Shown piece after piece: positions 1 to 7,434 of a stretch of DNA of 56,058 bases (its first letter is position 1; each line of letters opens with the position of its first letter). The DNA lies in the NCBI GenBank assembly GCA_019120125.1, contig DWVR01000009.1, positions 1 to 56,058 on the forward strand, written 5' to 3'. The DNA is from Candidatus Phocaeicola excrementigallinarum (GTDB taxonomy: Bacteria; Bacteroidota; Bacteroidia; Bacteroidales; Bacteroidaceae). Under the pieces are notes generated by a model that saw only the letters and a list, made by a program, of their open reading frames with translations, was not told the DNA's origin and searched no databases. The translations under genes were made by a program, and so were the position numbers.

Positions 1-174
1 TGCCGGTATCTGAACATCTCGCCCCGTACCCTGCAGACACTCCGTGATAACGGTACCCTGCCTTTTTCTCAAATCAATCACAAGATATTCTATAAGCCGG
101 AAGATGTGCAGGGTATCGTCAAGAAAGTTGAGGACAGAAGAAAAGAGGCTCTTTACAGAGGCCGTAACATATAA
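1..174 (+). CDS. Helix-turn-helix DNA-binding protein, C-terminal part
   Basis: The reading frame is open from the left edge to a TAA at 172-174, giving the last 57 residues of a protein whose start lies outside the window. It contains an excisionase/MerR-like helix-turn-helix: a segment reading YLNISPRTLQTLRDNGTLPF, then a beta-wing with Y-K-P and a basic tail. The same layout recurs in the next gene 33 bp downstream, so the two are probably co-transcribed paralogues. Paired small proteins like this are common in Bacteroidales conjugative and integrative elements, where they are thought to bind element DNA. That link is family knowledge, and no integrase is visible here. Confidence 0.75.
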   Translation, partial: CRYLNISPRTLQTLRDNGTLPFSQINHKIFYKPEDVQGIVKKVEDRRKEALYRGRNI

Positions 175-207
175 CAGTTAAATAATAACCACTAAATCCA
201 TAATAAC

Positions 208-510
208 ATGAGTGAACTGAGAACAGACAGCAGAGAATGGGTACACCGTATCATGGGAAGTCTTGACCGTATGCTGGTCGGGATTGAGAATCTGGCGGTC
301 GGAAACCGTCCCGTACTGGGCGGTGAACGCTATCTGACCGACAAGGAAGTGTCGGCACAATTGAAACTGAGCAGACGCACGCTTCAGGATTATCGTAATG
401 AAAGGAGAATATCCTATTACCAGTTGGGAGGTAAAATCCTTTATCGGGAGAGTGACATAGAGAAAATGCTTCAGGAGAATTATCGGGAAGCATATATGAG
501 TGGTAAATAA
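208..510 (+). CDS. Helix-turn-helix domain protein (excisionase-like)
   Basis: This is a 100-residue protein. Residues about 43-90 form a helix-turn-helix of the excisionase/MerR type (YLTDKEVSAQLKLSRRTLQD, then a wing and Y-R-E-S-D-I). The first 40 residues are helical and resemble the N-terminal oligomerisation segment of such proteins in Bacteroidales mobile elements. It follows another helix-turn-helix gene by 33 bp and ends at a strong hairpin shared with the convergent Fic gene. Its likely role is DNA binding in recombination or transcription of an element. The actual target cannot be read from the sequence. Confidence 0.75.
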   Translation: MSELRTDSREWVHRIMGSLDRMLVGIENLAVGNRPVLGGERYLTDKEVSAQLKLSRRTLQDYRNERRISYYQLGGKILYRESDIEKMLQENYREAYMSGK

Positions 511-518
511 AAGAAAGG

Positions 519-570
519 CATAAAGGCTGTGTGCCGGTTTTGATGAACCGATGTCACACAGCCTTTATGC
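519..570. terminator. Bidirectional hairpin terminator
   Basis: A perfect 16-bp stem is formed by 519-534 and 555-570 (GCATAAAGGCTGTGTG and its complement), extended by an inner CCGGTT/AACCG pairing. It sits between the convergent helix-turn-helix and Fic genes and should terminate both. Confidence 0.8.
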
Positions 571-585
571 TTGTATGATGAACAA

Positions 586-1716
586 TTATAAATCTTCAGG
601 CATGGGGATGACAAGGATAGAGTCACTGCACCGGATTCCGTAGAATACGTCACGAACCCGCCCCTGCTGAGGAACCAGCACACCTTTTTCCACCAAATCT
701 TTTATATCGCGTGCTGCTGTATCCGGTGATACCTTTACACGTTTTGCCCAGTTCTTGGCCGTCAGTTTGCCGGGATAACCGTCCAAATATAAATTCAAGA
801 CTTCACATTGTCGTTCGGACAGGACTGTTTCGGCATGGGTTTGCCAGAATATGGCCTTGTTAAGAACCTTCGACAATGTTTCGTCGGATTGCTCGACGGA
901 ACGGAGCAGGCAGTCAAGATACCAGATGATCCATTCAGTAATCTCGCAATCTCCCTTCTGTGTTTTCTCCAATATGTCGTAATACTGTTTTTTATCTTTG
1001 TTTATCTGATGTGAGATACTGAAAAAACGCATCTTTGAGTTTTCGGCCTGTGAAAGTGCCATATCAGCAATGGCCCGTCCGATTCGTCCGTTTCCGTCAT
1101 CGAAAGGATGGATGCATACAAACCACAAATGAGCTATCGCCGATTTTACATAGCCGTTATGTGCATCTGAATTGAACCAGTCCAGAAACCGATTCATTTC
1201 TTCGTCTATTCTTTCAGGAGCAGGCGCTACATAATGTACCTTTTCCCGACCGAACATTCCAGAAACAACTTTCATCTCTCCACTGCGGTATCGGGCTACA
1301 TCTATTTTCGTCGGACCGCTCCATCCGGTAGGAAACAGGCAGTTGTGCCAGCCGAATAGTCTTTCATGGGTAAGCGGACTGTTGAAATTGACGGTTGCAT
1401 CAAGTGCCATTTCCACTACTCCGTCTATATATCGTGAAGATTCGGTCGGATTCGGTAGTTGTACTCCGAGTTTGCGGGCTACAGATGAACGTACCTGTTC
1501 ATTGTTCAATTCCACTCCTTCAATTTCTGATGATGCAATGATGTCATGAGAGATGGATTCAACTACGGCAGACATCTTGTCGTTAAAACCGATTACACTA
1601 AGGCGTCCCATCAGATAGCCGACAGCCTTGTGTACCTTGTTCAGCCTTTCACCGACAAGTTCCTTATCCCACGAAAAGAAAGGCCATTCTTTATGTTCAT
1701 GTATATACATAGGCAT
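586..1716 (-). CDS. Fic family protein with N-terminal DUF4172-type domain
   Basis: From the start used here (ATG complement at 1716) the protein has 376 residues. A second ATG two codons later (1710) fits the usual M-Y-I-H start equally well. The N-terminal 100 residues match the DUF4172/Fic_N domain (YIHEHKEWPFFSWD). The central Fic core carries the AMP-transfer motif HPFDDGNGRIGR, with the catalytic His and the Gly-Asn-Gly-Arg loop intact. An S-S-E-I-E-G stretch in the N-terminal part resembles the inhibitory helix of class II Fic proteins. The C-terminal 90 residues look like a winged helix (VLNLYLDGYPGKLTAKNWAK). Fic enzymes normally AMPylate protein hydroxyls. Versions with a C-terminal winged helix may also bind DNA and repress their own gene, which fits the palindromic operator just upstream. 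The target protein is unknown. Confidence 0.85.
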   Translation of the reverse strand: MPMYIHEHKEWPFFSWDKELVGERLNKVHKAVGYLMGRLSVIGFNDKMSAVVESISHDIIASSEIEGVELNNEQVRSSVARKLGVQLPNPTESSRYIDGVVEMALDATVNFNSPLTHERLFGWHNCLFPTGWSGPTKIDVARYRSGEMKVVSGMFGREKVHYVAPAPERIDEEMNRFLDWFNSDAHNGYVKSAIAHLWFVCIHPFDDGNGRIGRAIADMALSQAENSKMRFFSISHQINKDKKQYYDILEKTQKGDCEITEWIIWYLDCLLRSVEQSDETLSKVLNKAIFWQTHAETVLSERQCEVLNLYLDGYPGKLTAKNWAKRVKVSPDTAARDIKDLVEKGVLVPQQGRVRDVFYGIRCSDSILVIPMPEDL

Positions 1717-1729
1717 CGCACGTTTTCTG

Positions 1730-1737
1730 CAAATATA
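1730..1737 (-). promoter_or_regulatory. TATATTTG promoter box for the Fic gene
   Basis: On the minus strand TATATTTG matches the Bacteroidetes -7 consensus TAnnTTTG. It ends 13 nt before the Fic ATG, so the transcript should have a very short leader. Confidence 0.6.
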
Positions 1738-1744
1738 CGGTTTT

Positions 1745-1783
1745 GCGGACAATTGTCCGCAGAATTTGCGGCTTATTATCCGC
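1745..1783. promoter_or_regulatory. Tandem palindromic operator upstream of fic
   Basis: A perfect 16-bp palindrome GCGGACAATTGTCCGC lies at 1745-1760. It is followed by a second, imperfect copy GCGGCTTATTATCCGC at 1768-1783, 23 bp away centre to centre. The first copy sits about 7 bp upstream of the -7 box of the Fic gene, where a bound protein would block RNA polymerase. Autoregulation by the winged-helix tail of the Fic protein is an inference. Confidence 0.55.
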
Positions 1784-1945
1784 CTGGGACACGGCTCTTT
1801 TAACAGTAGACACACGAGGCCGCCCCTACGGATCAATGAGGTATTGACTTTCCTCATGAAGTTAGTTCCGGTCTTTTCTCTATTGTATTTCAGAAATTTA
1901 ACACAAAAAAAGACGTCAAATATTATTACGGAGGTAATATTTTTT

Positions 1946-1953
1946 TACATTTG
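1946..1953 (+). promoter_or_regulatory. TACATTTG promoter box in a 480-bp gene-poor stretch
   Basis: TACATTTG on the plus strand matches TAnnTTTG and could drive the lipoprotein gene at 2195, with a leader of about 235 nt. The stretch from 1717 to 2194 holds the Fic operator, this box, and no credible gene. One 8-codon ORF (M-K-R-F-V-L-P-A) starts at 2007, and the rest looks like decayed sequence. Confidence 0.4.
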
Positions 1954-2194
1954 CCAATAATGCTATAAAGCCATTATATTTTTGTCTGACCAAACATTAA
2001 AGACTATGAAACGTTTTGTCTTGCCGGCATGATAACACAATCTGATCAGCCCGCCATCTGCAACAAGCTGCAGACACTTGAAATCTGGACCGTCCCCACA
2101 TTGCCCGCTCAAGGGCAATGACATCTTTTTGAATGCAGTACGCATCCGATAAGTCACATTTATTTCTCAATCAAAAAATCATAACCGTAAAAAA

Positions 2195-2623
2195 ATGAAC
2201 GCCATGAAAAAAATTCTACTTTTTATCCTTGCTTTAATGCCCATTCTATATTCCTGCAAGAATGACAATGAGCCTGAACCGGCAATAGGTCTCGGCACAG
2301 ATCCGGAACTGAACATTTCTGAATATACATTCGGAAAGGAAGGAGGGCATTTGGAAGTGTACAGCACCATCGGAAGCGACCTGATGATCTATTCTTCCGG
2401 TCCCGAGTCCAAAGTAGAATGGGAATCCGACATCCCGGTACTCGAAGGAGAATGGTACAAAGTGACCTTCACAGCAGGACGTATCAATGACATCTACAGC
2501 CAAAAAAGAATCATCACCATCGATGTGAAACCCAACGACACGGGAAAGGAAAGAACGATTCCCCTTGACATCATGGCAGGAAATTTCGGCTGTCAGACAA
2601 GCTATAAACAGGCCGCGGAATAA
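2195..2623 (+). CDS. Small lipoprotein with a BACON-like beta domain
   Basis: The protein has 142 residues. It begins with a short basic stretch, a hydrophobic segment (ILLFILALMPILYSC) and a lipobox cysteine near residue 24, so it should be a lipoprotein. An internal ATG at 2204 gives a more typical signal peptide (MKKILLFILALM). The mature part starts with a D/E/P-rich linker and then a region (EYTFGKEGGHLEVYS) like the first strands of BACON/Ig-type domains common in Bacteroidales surface lipoproteins. Only about 100 residues follow, so this may be a stand-alone domain or a shortened relative of a larger protein. The function is unknown. Confidence 0.6.
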   Translation: MNAMKKILLFILALMPILYSCKNDNEPEPAIGLGTDPELNISEYTFGKEGGHLEVYSTIGSDLMIYSSGPESKVEWESDIPVLEGEWYKVTFTAGRINDIYSQKRIITIDVKPNDTGKERTIPLDIMAGNFGCQTSYKQAAE

Positions 2624-2716
2624 GGCCTGCAGGCCCATAAGAGAGAGATTCACGATTCCGGCAACCCCACAAAAAAACGAATGTCTCAAAATGAAAATCG
2701 GCTATCAAAAAGTAAT

Positions 2717-2792
2717 GTCATTCTGAGCATAGCGAAGAATCTCGTGTACATCAGCTTGTATTTTCGAGATTCTTCACTTCGTTCAGAATGAC
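2717..2792. repeat. Intergenic palindromic repeat of the HSERSEESR type
   Basis: The ends 2717-2727 (GTCATTCTGAG) and 2782-2792 are near-complementary, and inner arms AGAATCTCG / CGAGATTCT extend the pairing to a long hairpin. On the minus strand it translates into the well-known artefact CHSERSEESR...FAMLRMT, which marks a dispersed palindromic repeat seen in many Bacteroidetes genomes. It lies downstream of the lipoprotein gene and the FKBP gene (convergent) and may serve as a terminator or transcript-stabilising element. Confidence 0.75.
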
Positions 2793-2857
2793 AAAATGAA
2801 AGCCTGTTTCTATTTTGATACAGCCTCGTTTTTTTCTGTCCGCAAAGTAACCGCGGA

Positions 2858-3727
2858 TTATTTCTCGATTCCCACCAATTCCATTTCAAAAACCAGTGTG
2901 GAGAACGGCTTGATCTTTCCGCCCGGGCGCACGTTGGAGCCGTATGCCAGTTCCTGCGGAATATACAGTTCCCACTTCGAGCCCACAGGCATCATCTGCA
3001 ATGCTTCCTGCCAGCCCTTGATCAGACTTCTAACCGAGAAAGTCACCGCCTTGTCCTTGGAGCTGTCGAACTCGGTGCCGTCAATCAGCGTACCCTTATA
3101 GATGACCTTCACTCTCGACTTGTCGGTCGGCACGGCGCCGTTGCCTTTCTTCACCACCTTGTACTGCAAACCGCTTTCAGTCACCTGTACACCGTCTTTC
3201 GACTTGTTGGCGGCCAGGAAGTCCTCGTTCTGCTTCTTGTAGTCACCATACTGAGCTTCCAACGCCTTCTCACGGATTTCCTCCGATTTCTGTCTCACAT
3301 AGATGTTGGCAGAGTCGGCAGAAGCCAGCGCCTTACCCTTGGCAGCGGCGAGGAAGCCGGCCAGGAAGTTGCCCTTGTCGACAGCCACCGTCGTGTCCTG
3401 TCCGAAGAGCATGCGGTTAGTGCGCTCCAGCATCTTGTCGTCGCTGATCTGCTGTCCGATCTGCAGGCCGGCCAGATATGCCTTCTGCTTGGCGTCAGTC
3501 TCCTTGCAACCTTGTTCCAGGCCCTTGAAGAAATCCTCCACATTGGCGGAGTCAATACCCATACGCTGCGGGTCCAACACAAACTCCATCAGTCCTTGGC
3601 TGTTGGCTGCGCCCACCATATAAGAAAGAGTATCCACATCAGTTTTCAGGTTCGCCTGCGGACCCTGCGCACACGATGCCAGACCGGCAGTAGCGGCAAG
3701 CACCATAAAGAATGTTCCTTTTTTCAT
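2858..3727 (-). CDS. FKBP-type peptidyl-prolyl isomerase, lipoprotein
   Basis: This 289-residue protein has a lipoprotein signal ending in GLASC (Cys19). It is followed by an FKBP N-terminal dimerisation region (about 30-165) and a C-terminal FKBP catalytic domain (about 185-288; VKVIYKGTLIDGTEFDSS, LIKGWQEALQMMPVGSKWEL, IPQELAYGS). It should catalyse cis-trans isomerisation at proline bonds and assist folding of envelope proteins, much like FkpA/Mip. It follows the next FKBP gene by 24 bp in the same direction, so the pair is probably one operon. The lipid anchor makes this the exported partner of a cytosolic/exported pair. Confidence 0.93.
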   Translation of the reverse strand: MKKGTFFMVLAATAGLASCAQGPQANLKTDVDTLSYMVGAANSQGLMEFVLDPQRMGIDSANVEDFFKGLEQGCKETDAKQKAYLAGLQIGQQISDDKMLERTNRMLFGQDTTVAVDKGNFLAGFLAAAKGKALASADSANIYVRQKSEEIREKALEAQYGDYKKQNEDFLAANKSKDGVQVTESGLQYKVVKKGNGAVPTDKSRVKVIYKGTLIDGTEFDSSKDKAVTFSVRSLIKGWQEALQMMPVGSKWELYIPQELAYGSNVRPGGKIKPFSTLVFEMELVGIEK

Positions 3728-3751
3728 TTGCTTCTTTTCTATTTTTTAATT

Positions 3752-4336
3752 TTACAACACTTCAATCAGTTCCACCTCAAAAATCAGTGTGCTGTGGGGA
3801 GGGATCATCTCGCCCGCTCCCTGCGCGCCGTATGCCAGCTCCGAGGGGATGTAGAGTTTCCACTTCGCGCCTTCCGACATCAGCTGCAACGCCTCCACCC
3901 AGCCTTTGATGACCTGGTTCACGCCGAACACGGCCGGCTCGCCGCGCTTCACGGAGCTGTCGAAAAGAGTGCCGTCAATCAGCGTGCCCTCATAGTGGCA
4001 GCGCACACGGTCGGTGGCTTTCGGCTTCCTGCCGTTTCCTTCCCTAACCACCTCATACTGCAGTCCGCTCGGCAGGGTGACGATGTTCGGGTTCTTCTTG
4101 TTCTCCTCAAGGAAAGCCTTGCCCTTCGCGATATTCTCGGCGTTGACTCTGTTTTCAAGTTCCGTGAAATAATTGTTCACAATCTCACGCGCCTCATTGT
4201 GGGTGATGGCTGTCTTGTTGCCTTCCAGCACGTCTTTCACGGCCTGTGCGAAATCGTCCACATGCAAGTTTCTCGCACCCATGGCCAGCAGGTTCTGGCC
4301 GATTCCGAGGCCGATGGCATAACTGAATTTGTCCAT
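3752..4336 (-). CDS. FKBP-type peptidyl-prolyl isomerase
   Basis: The start at 4336 gives 194 residues beginning MDKFSYAIGLGIGQNLL, the usual start for this Bacteroidales family. A start four codons upstream is also open. It has the same two-part layout as its neighbour: a helical FKBP_N region (about 1-90) and an FKBP domain (about 100-194; RVRCHYEGTLIDGTLFDSS, IKGWVEALQLMSEGAKWKL, IPSELAYGAQGAG). No signal peptide is seen, so it is probably cytoplasmic. It is first in a two-gene operon and probably arose from its neighbour by duplication. It should be a folding catalyst acting on prolyl bonds. Confidence 0.92.
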   Translation of the reverse strand: MDKFSYAIGLGIGQNLLAMGARNLHVDDFAQAVKDVLEGNKTAITHNEAREIVNNYFTELENRVNAENIAKGKAFLEENKKNPNIVTLPSGLQYEVVREGNGRKPKATDRVRCHYEGTLIDGTLFDSSVKRGEPAVFGVNQVIKGWVEALQLMSEGAKWKLYIPSELAYGAQGAGEMIPPHSTLIFEVELIEVL

Positions 4337-4376
4337 ACGATAGTTCAAATCTTTACATTATTACATTTTTGCGTGG

Positions 4377-4384
4377 CAAAGGTA
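4377..4384 (-). promoter_or_regulatory. TACCTTTG promoter box for the FKBP pair
   Basis: TACCTTTG on the minus strand fits TAnnTTTG and lies about 40 nt upstream of the first FKBP start. No clear -33 TTG was found. Confidence 0.5.
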
Positions 4385-4481
4385 TCCTTTTTCCATGACA
4401 CTGAGGAATTTTGTATGATAATTTTTCTTTATTTAAAGCACCAATCATCCCGCTTTCACTACGGTTTCCGGTTTTTATTCT

Positions 4482-4514
4482 TAAATTTGTGGTATCGAAT
4501 CAAAAGAAAGGAGG
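4482..4514 (+). promoter_or_regulatory. TAAATTTG box and strong ribosome-binding site for the sirtuin gene
   Basis: TAAATTTG at 4482-4489 fits the Bacteroidetes -7 box. AGGAGG at 4509-4514, nine bases before the ATG at 4524, is an unusually complete Shine-Dalgarno sequence for this phylum. It decides the start against an in-frame TTG at 4515. Confidence 0.6.
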
Positions 4515-4523
4515 TTGACAACA

Positions 4524-5222
4524 ATGAAGAATCTGGTTGTACTGACAGGCGCGGGCATGAGCGCGGAAAGCGGCATCAGCACGTTCCGCGACGCGGGCGG
4601 ACTCTGGGAACGCTACCCGGTGGAACAAGTGGCCACTCCCCAGGGGTATGCCGCCAATCCGGAACTGGTCATCAAGTTCTACAACGACAGGCGCAGGCAG
4701 CTGCTCGAGGTGAAGCCCAACCAGGGCCACATCCTGCTGGCCGGACTTGAGAAGGACTTCAATGTGACCGTCATCACGCAGAACGTGGACAACCTGCACG
4801 AGCGGGCCGGAAGCACCCACGTGATCCACCTGCACGGCGAGCTGACGAAAGTGACTTCAAGTCTTGACCCGAACAATCCCGAATACATCAGGGAGCTCAG
4901 GCCGGAAGAATATGAGGTGAGGATGGGCGACAAGGCGGCCGACGGCTCACAGCTCCGTCCGTTCATCGTATGGTTCGGCGAACCCGTGCCCATGATAGAG
5001 ACCGCCATCGACTATGTGAGGAAAGCGGACATATTCGTGATCATCGGCACCTCACTCAACGTATATCCGGCCGCGGGACTGCTGTATTACGTGCCCGACG
5101 GAACACCCGTCTACCTGATCGACCCCAAGGAAGTGGCCATCAGTTCCGGCCGGAAAGTACACGTCATCCGGATGGGAGCCTCAGCAGGTGTTGAAGAACT
5201 AAAAAAAATGTTATCGCAATAA
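4524..5222 (+). CDS. cobB: Sir2-family NAD-dependent protein deacylase
   Basis: The protein has 232 residues from the ATG that follows AGGAGG. It has the sirtuin NAD motif GAGMSAESGISTFRD (residues 9-23), the TQNVDNLHERAG motif, the catalytic His in HLHGEL (His104) and the NAD-binding IIGTSLNVYPA. A Tyr-x-x-Arg pair (Tyr53/Arg56, FYNDRRRQL) is the signature of class III sirtuins, which prefer succinyl- or malonyl-lysine. Unlike typical sirtuins, the small domain has no zinc-binding cysteines, and the whole protein contains no cysteine. The region between HLHGEL and RPFIVWFGE reads SSLDPNNPEY instead. It likely removes acyl groups from lysines of metabolic enzymes in the cytoplasm. Confidence 0.9.
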   Translation: MKNLVVLTGAGMSAESGISTFRDAGGLWERYPVEQVATPQGYAANPELVIKFYNDRRRQLLEVKPNQGHILLAGLEKDFNVTVITQNVDNLHERAGSTHVIHLHGELTKVTSSLDPNNPEYIRELRPEEYEVRMGDKAADGSQLRPFIVWFGEPVPMIETAIDYVRKADIFVIIGTSLNVYPAAGLLYYVPDGTPVYLIDPKEVAISSGRKVHVIRMGASAGVEELKKMLSQ

Positions 5223-5242
5223 CCGGAGAACAATTTCTTGTG

Positions 5243-5250
5243 TATATTTG
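5243..5250 (+). promoter_or_regulatory. TATATTTG promoter box for rubredoxin
   Basis: TATATTTG matches TAnnTTTG and lies 53 nt before the rubredoxin ATG, in the short gap after the sirtuin gene. Confidence 0.6.
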
Positions 5251-5303
5251 TTGTTAATATACAGATGAACGATTATTACTAACCACTAAAAAAAGGACAG
5301 ATT

Positions 5304-5468
5304 ATGAAGAAATACATCTGCACGGTCTGCGACTGGGTGTACGACCCTGAGACAGGCGACCCGGATGCCGGAATCGCTCCGGGCACAGCGTTCGAGGACC
5401 TTCCGGAAGACTGGGTTTGCCCGGTCTGCGGCGTAGGGAAAGAAGACTTCAAGCCGGTAGAGGAATAA
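5304..5468 (+). CDS. Rubredoxin
   Basis: This complete 54-residue protein shows the two iron-binding knuckles [10 protein letters not shown] (Cys6, Cys9) and [11 protein letters not shown] (Cys39, Cys42). It also has the [11 protein letters not shown] linker and the aromatic core (Tyr, Trp, Phe) of the family. It binds one Fe(Cys)4 centre and acts as a small cytoplasmic electron carrier. In anaerobes this is usually for peroxide or superoxide reduction. It has its own promoter box and a hairpin terminator, so it appears monocistronic. The length is typical for the family. Confidence 0.96.
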   Translation: MKKYICTVCDWVYDPETGDPDAGIAPGTAFEDLPEDWVCPVCGVGKEDFKPVEE

Positions 5469-5495
5469 GACAAGTCTGCCGGAACTTATCAGAAT

Positions 5496-5558
5496 CACAA
5501 AGACACGGAGATGGCCGCGCTTGTTTTCAAAAGAGGCAGCCTCTCCGTGTCTTTTGTG
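5496..5558. terminator. Hairpin terminator between rubredoxin and thiL
   Basis: A stem is formed by 5496-5510 (CACAAAGACACGGAG) and 5543-5558 (CTCCGTGTCTTTTGTG). It lies between the convergent rubredoxin and thiL genes and can serve both. Confidence 0.7.
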
Positions 5559-5577
5559 TTTGTGTCCGGACTGCGGC

Positions 5578-6618
5578 TCATTTCCTTGCCAGCGGATTCC
5601 AGCCCTGGGCTTTCAGCTCCAGCTCGTTGCCGTCGCGAGTCACCAGCGCGCAACCCAGTTCGGGCTTCGTGATGTAGCCTATCACTTTGATGTCTTTCAG
5701 CCGGGACACTGTCTCGTGGGCTGTGAGGGGAACGGTGAACAGCAGTTCATAGTCCTCTCCGCCGTTCAGCGCACAGGTGCTCAGGTTCATGTTGAACTCC
5801 TCGGCCATGACCGCGGTCTGATAGTCAATCGGGATGCGTTCCTCGTACACACGGCATCCCTTGCCGCTCTGCGAACAGATGTGCATCAGCTCCGATGACA
5901 GTCCGTCGGATATGTCCATCATCGCCGTAGGCTTGATGCCCGCGTCCGCCAGACTCCCGATGATGTCCCTGCGGGCCTCCGGCTTCAGGATGCGTTCCAG
6001 CAGGTATTCCTTCCCGGCAAAGTCCGGCTGCACTTCCTTCTCGCCACGGAACACGGCTTTCTCACGCTCCAGCAGCTGAAGTCCCATATACGCTGCTCCC
6101 AAATCGCCGGACACACAGATCAGGTCAGTCTCCTGCGCTCCGTTCCGGTAAACCACCTTGTCCTTGTCGGCCACGCCGATACAGGTAATGGAGATGGTCA
6201 TGCCGGTGACTGATGATGTGGTGTCACCGCCCACAATATCGACATGATGCAGCTGGCAGGCCAGTTTCACTCCGTCGTAGAAATCCTCCAGATCTTCCAC
6301 GCAGAAGCGTTTTGACAAGGCTACCGATACGGTGATTTGTTTCGGCATGCCGTTCATGGCATAGATGTCGGAAAAGTTGACCATGGCCGACTTGTAGCCC
6401 AGATGTTTCAACGGCGTATAGACCAGATCAAAATGTACCCCTTCCATCAGCAGGTCAGTAGTCACCAGCACCTGCTTTCCCGGAAAGTCCAGCACGGCGG
6501 CATCATCGCCCACACCGTACACCGTTTCCGGATTCTGCAACTTGATGTCCTCGGTGAGATGCCTTATCAGTCCGAACTCACCCAATGTGGCTATTTCTGT
6601 TCTTTGTCCTTCGTGCAT
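5578..6618 (-). CDS. thiL: Thiamine-monophosphate kinase
   Basis: The protein has 346 residues and resembles ThiL of the AIR-synthase/PurM superfamily. It starts with GEFGLIRHL and the metal/nucleotide motif VYGVGDDAAVLD, followed by TTDLLMEGVHFD, VGGDTTSS and MMDISDGLSSELMHI, and then LNGGEDYELLFTVP near the C terminus. It phosphorylates thiamine monophosphate to thiamine diphosphate with ATP in the cytoplasm. It is the last gene of a six-gene minus-strand operon and lies 6 bp after the nucleoside phosphorylase gene. Its length is close to the family norm. Confidence 0.95.
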   Translation of the reverse strand: MHEGQRTEIATLGEFGLIRHLTEDIKLQNPETVYGVGDDAAVLDFPGKQVLVTTDLLMEGVHFDLVYTPLKHLGYKSAMVNFSDIYAMNGMPKQITVSVALSKRFCVEDLEDFYDGVKLACQLHHVDIVGGDTTSSVTGMTISITCIGVADKDKVVYRNGAQETDLICVSGDLGAAYMGLQLLEREKAVFRGEKEVQPDFAGKEYLLERILKPEARRDIIGSLADAGIKPTAMMDISDGLSSELMHICSQSGKGCRVYEERIPIDYQTAVMAEEFNMNLSTCALNGGEDYELLFTVPLTAHETVSRLKDIKVIGYITKPELGCALVTRDGNELELKAQGWNPLARK

Positions 6619-6624
6619 ATCCTC

Positions 6625-7434
6625 TTACGCCCTGTTTATAAGTTCTCTCATAATGGTTGTCATCCGCGGCTGCGCCTCGTCGGCAGCTTTCTGCACTTCT
6701 TCGTGCGAGACCTCCACAATCTTTCCTTCCACACCCAGATCGGTAATCACGGAGATTCCGAACACCCTGATGCCGCAATGGTTGGCCACAATCACCTCGG
6801 GTACGGTCGACATGCCCACCGCGTCGCCTCCCAGTATGCGGTACATCTTATACTCGGCCGGAGTCTCGAAGGTCGGGCCCTGAGTGCCGACATATACTCC
6901 CTGCCGCACTTTGATGCCTTTCTCCCCGGCAATCTCCAGCGCGTGCGCAACCAGTTCCTTCGAGTAGGCCTCACTCATGTCCGGAAACCGTGGCCCGTAA
7001 TCAATGTTCTTTCCACGCAGCGGATGCTCGGGGAAGAAATTGACATGGTCGGTGATGATCATCAGGTCACCGATCTCAAACTCCGGATTCATGCCCCCCG
7101 CGGCGTTCGACACGAAAAGGGTCTTGATGCCCAGCTCGCGCATCACACGTACCGGGAACGTCACTTCCTTCATCGAATATCCTTCATAGAAATGAAAACG
7201 TCCCTGCATGGCCATGATGTCCTTATTCCCCAGTTTTCCGAAAATCAGTCTTCCCTTGTGGCCTTCCACCGTGGAGACCGGGAAATTGGGTATCTCTGAA
7301 TAGTTTATCTCGTACGCGTCGGTTATCTCATTCACAAGACTGCCCAATCCTGTGCCCAGAATGATGGCGGTTTCCGGACGGGTGTGCATTCTAGCCTTGA
7401 TGAAGGCTGCTGTTTCTTGAATCTTTTCTAACAT
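6625..7434 (-). CDS. Purine nucleoside phosphorylase (PNP-I type)
   Basis: The protein has 269 residues and matches the trimeric mammalian-type PNP family. Visible motifs are AIILGTGLGSLV (phosphate loop), VEGHKGRL, MQGRFHFYEGYSM, FVSNAAGGMNP, and the GPTFETPAEYKM and GMSTVPEVIVANHCG segments of the substrate site. It cleaves inosine or guanosine with phosphate to the free base and ribose-1-phosphate. The start overlaps the end of lpxK by 44 bp, and thiL follows 6 bp later, so translation of the three is probably coupled. The overlap is long but no better internal start is seen. Confidence 0.94.
   Translation of the reverse strand: MLEKIQETAAFIKARMHTRPETAIILGTGLGSLVNEITDAYEINYSEIPNFPVSTVEGHKGRLIFGKLGNKDIMAMQGRFHFYEGYSMKEVTFPVRVMRELGIKTLFVSNAAGGMNPEFEIGDLMIITDHVNFFPEHPLRGKNIDYGPRFPDMSEAYSKELVAHALEIAGEKGIKVRQGVYVGTQGPTFETPAEYKMYRILGGDAVGMSTVPEVIVANHCGIRVFGISVITDLGVEGKIVEVSHEEVQKAADEAQPRMTTIMRELINRA

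Noticed and set aside
1963..2157. 64-residue minus-strand ORF upstream of the lipoprotein gene
   Set aside because: No recognisable family, no start signals, and it lies in what looks like decayed intergenic DNA.
2686..2889. 67-residue minus-strand protein
   Set aside because: It is the translation of the dispersed palindrome (CHSERSEESR...FAMLRMT).
3512..4750. 412-residue plus-strand ORF
   Set aside because: It is antisense to the two FKBP genes and the start of the sirtuin gene, and shows no domain.
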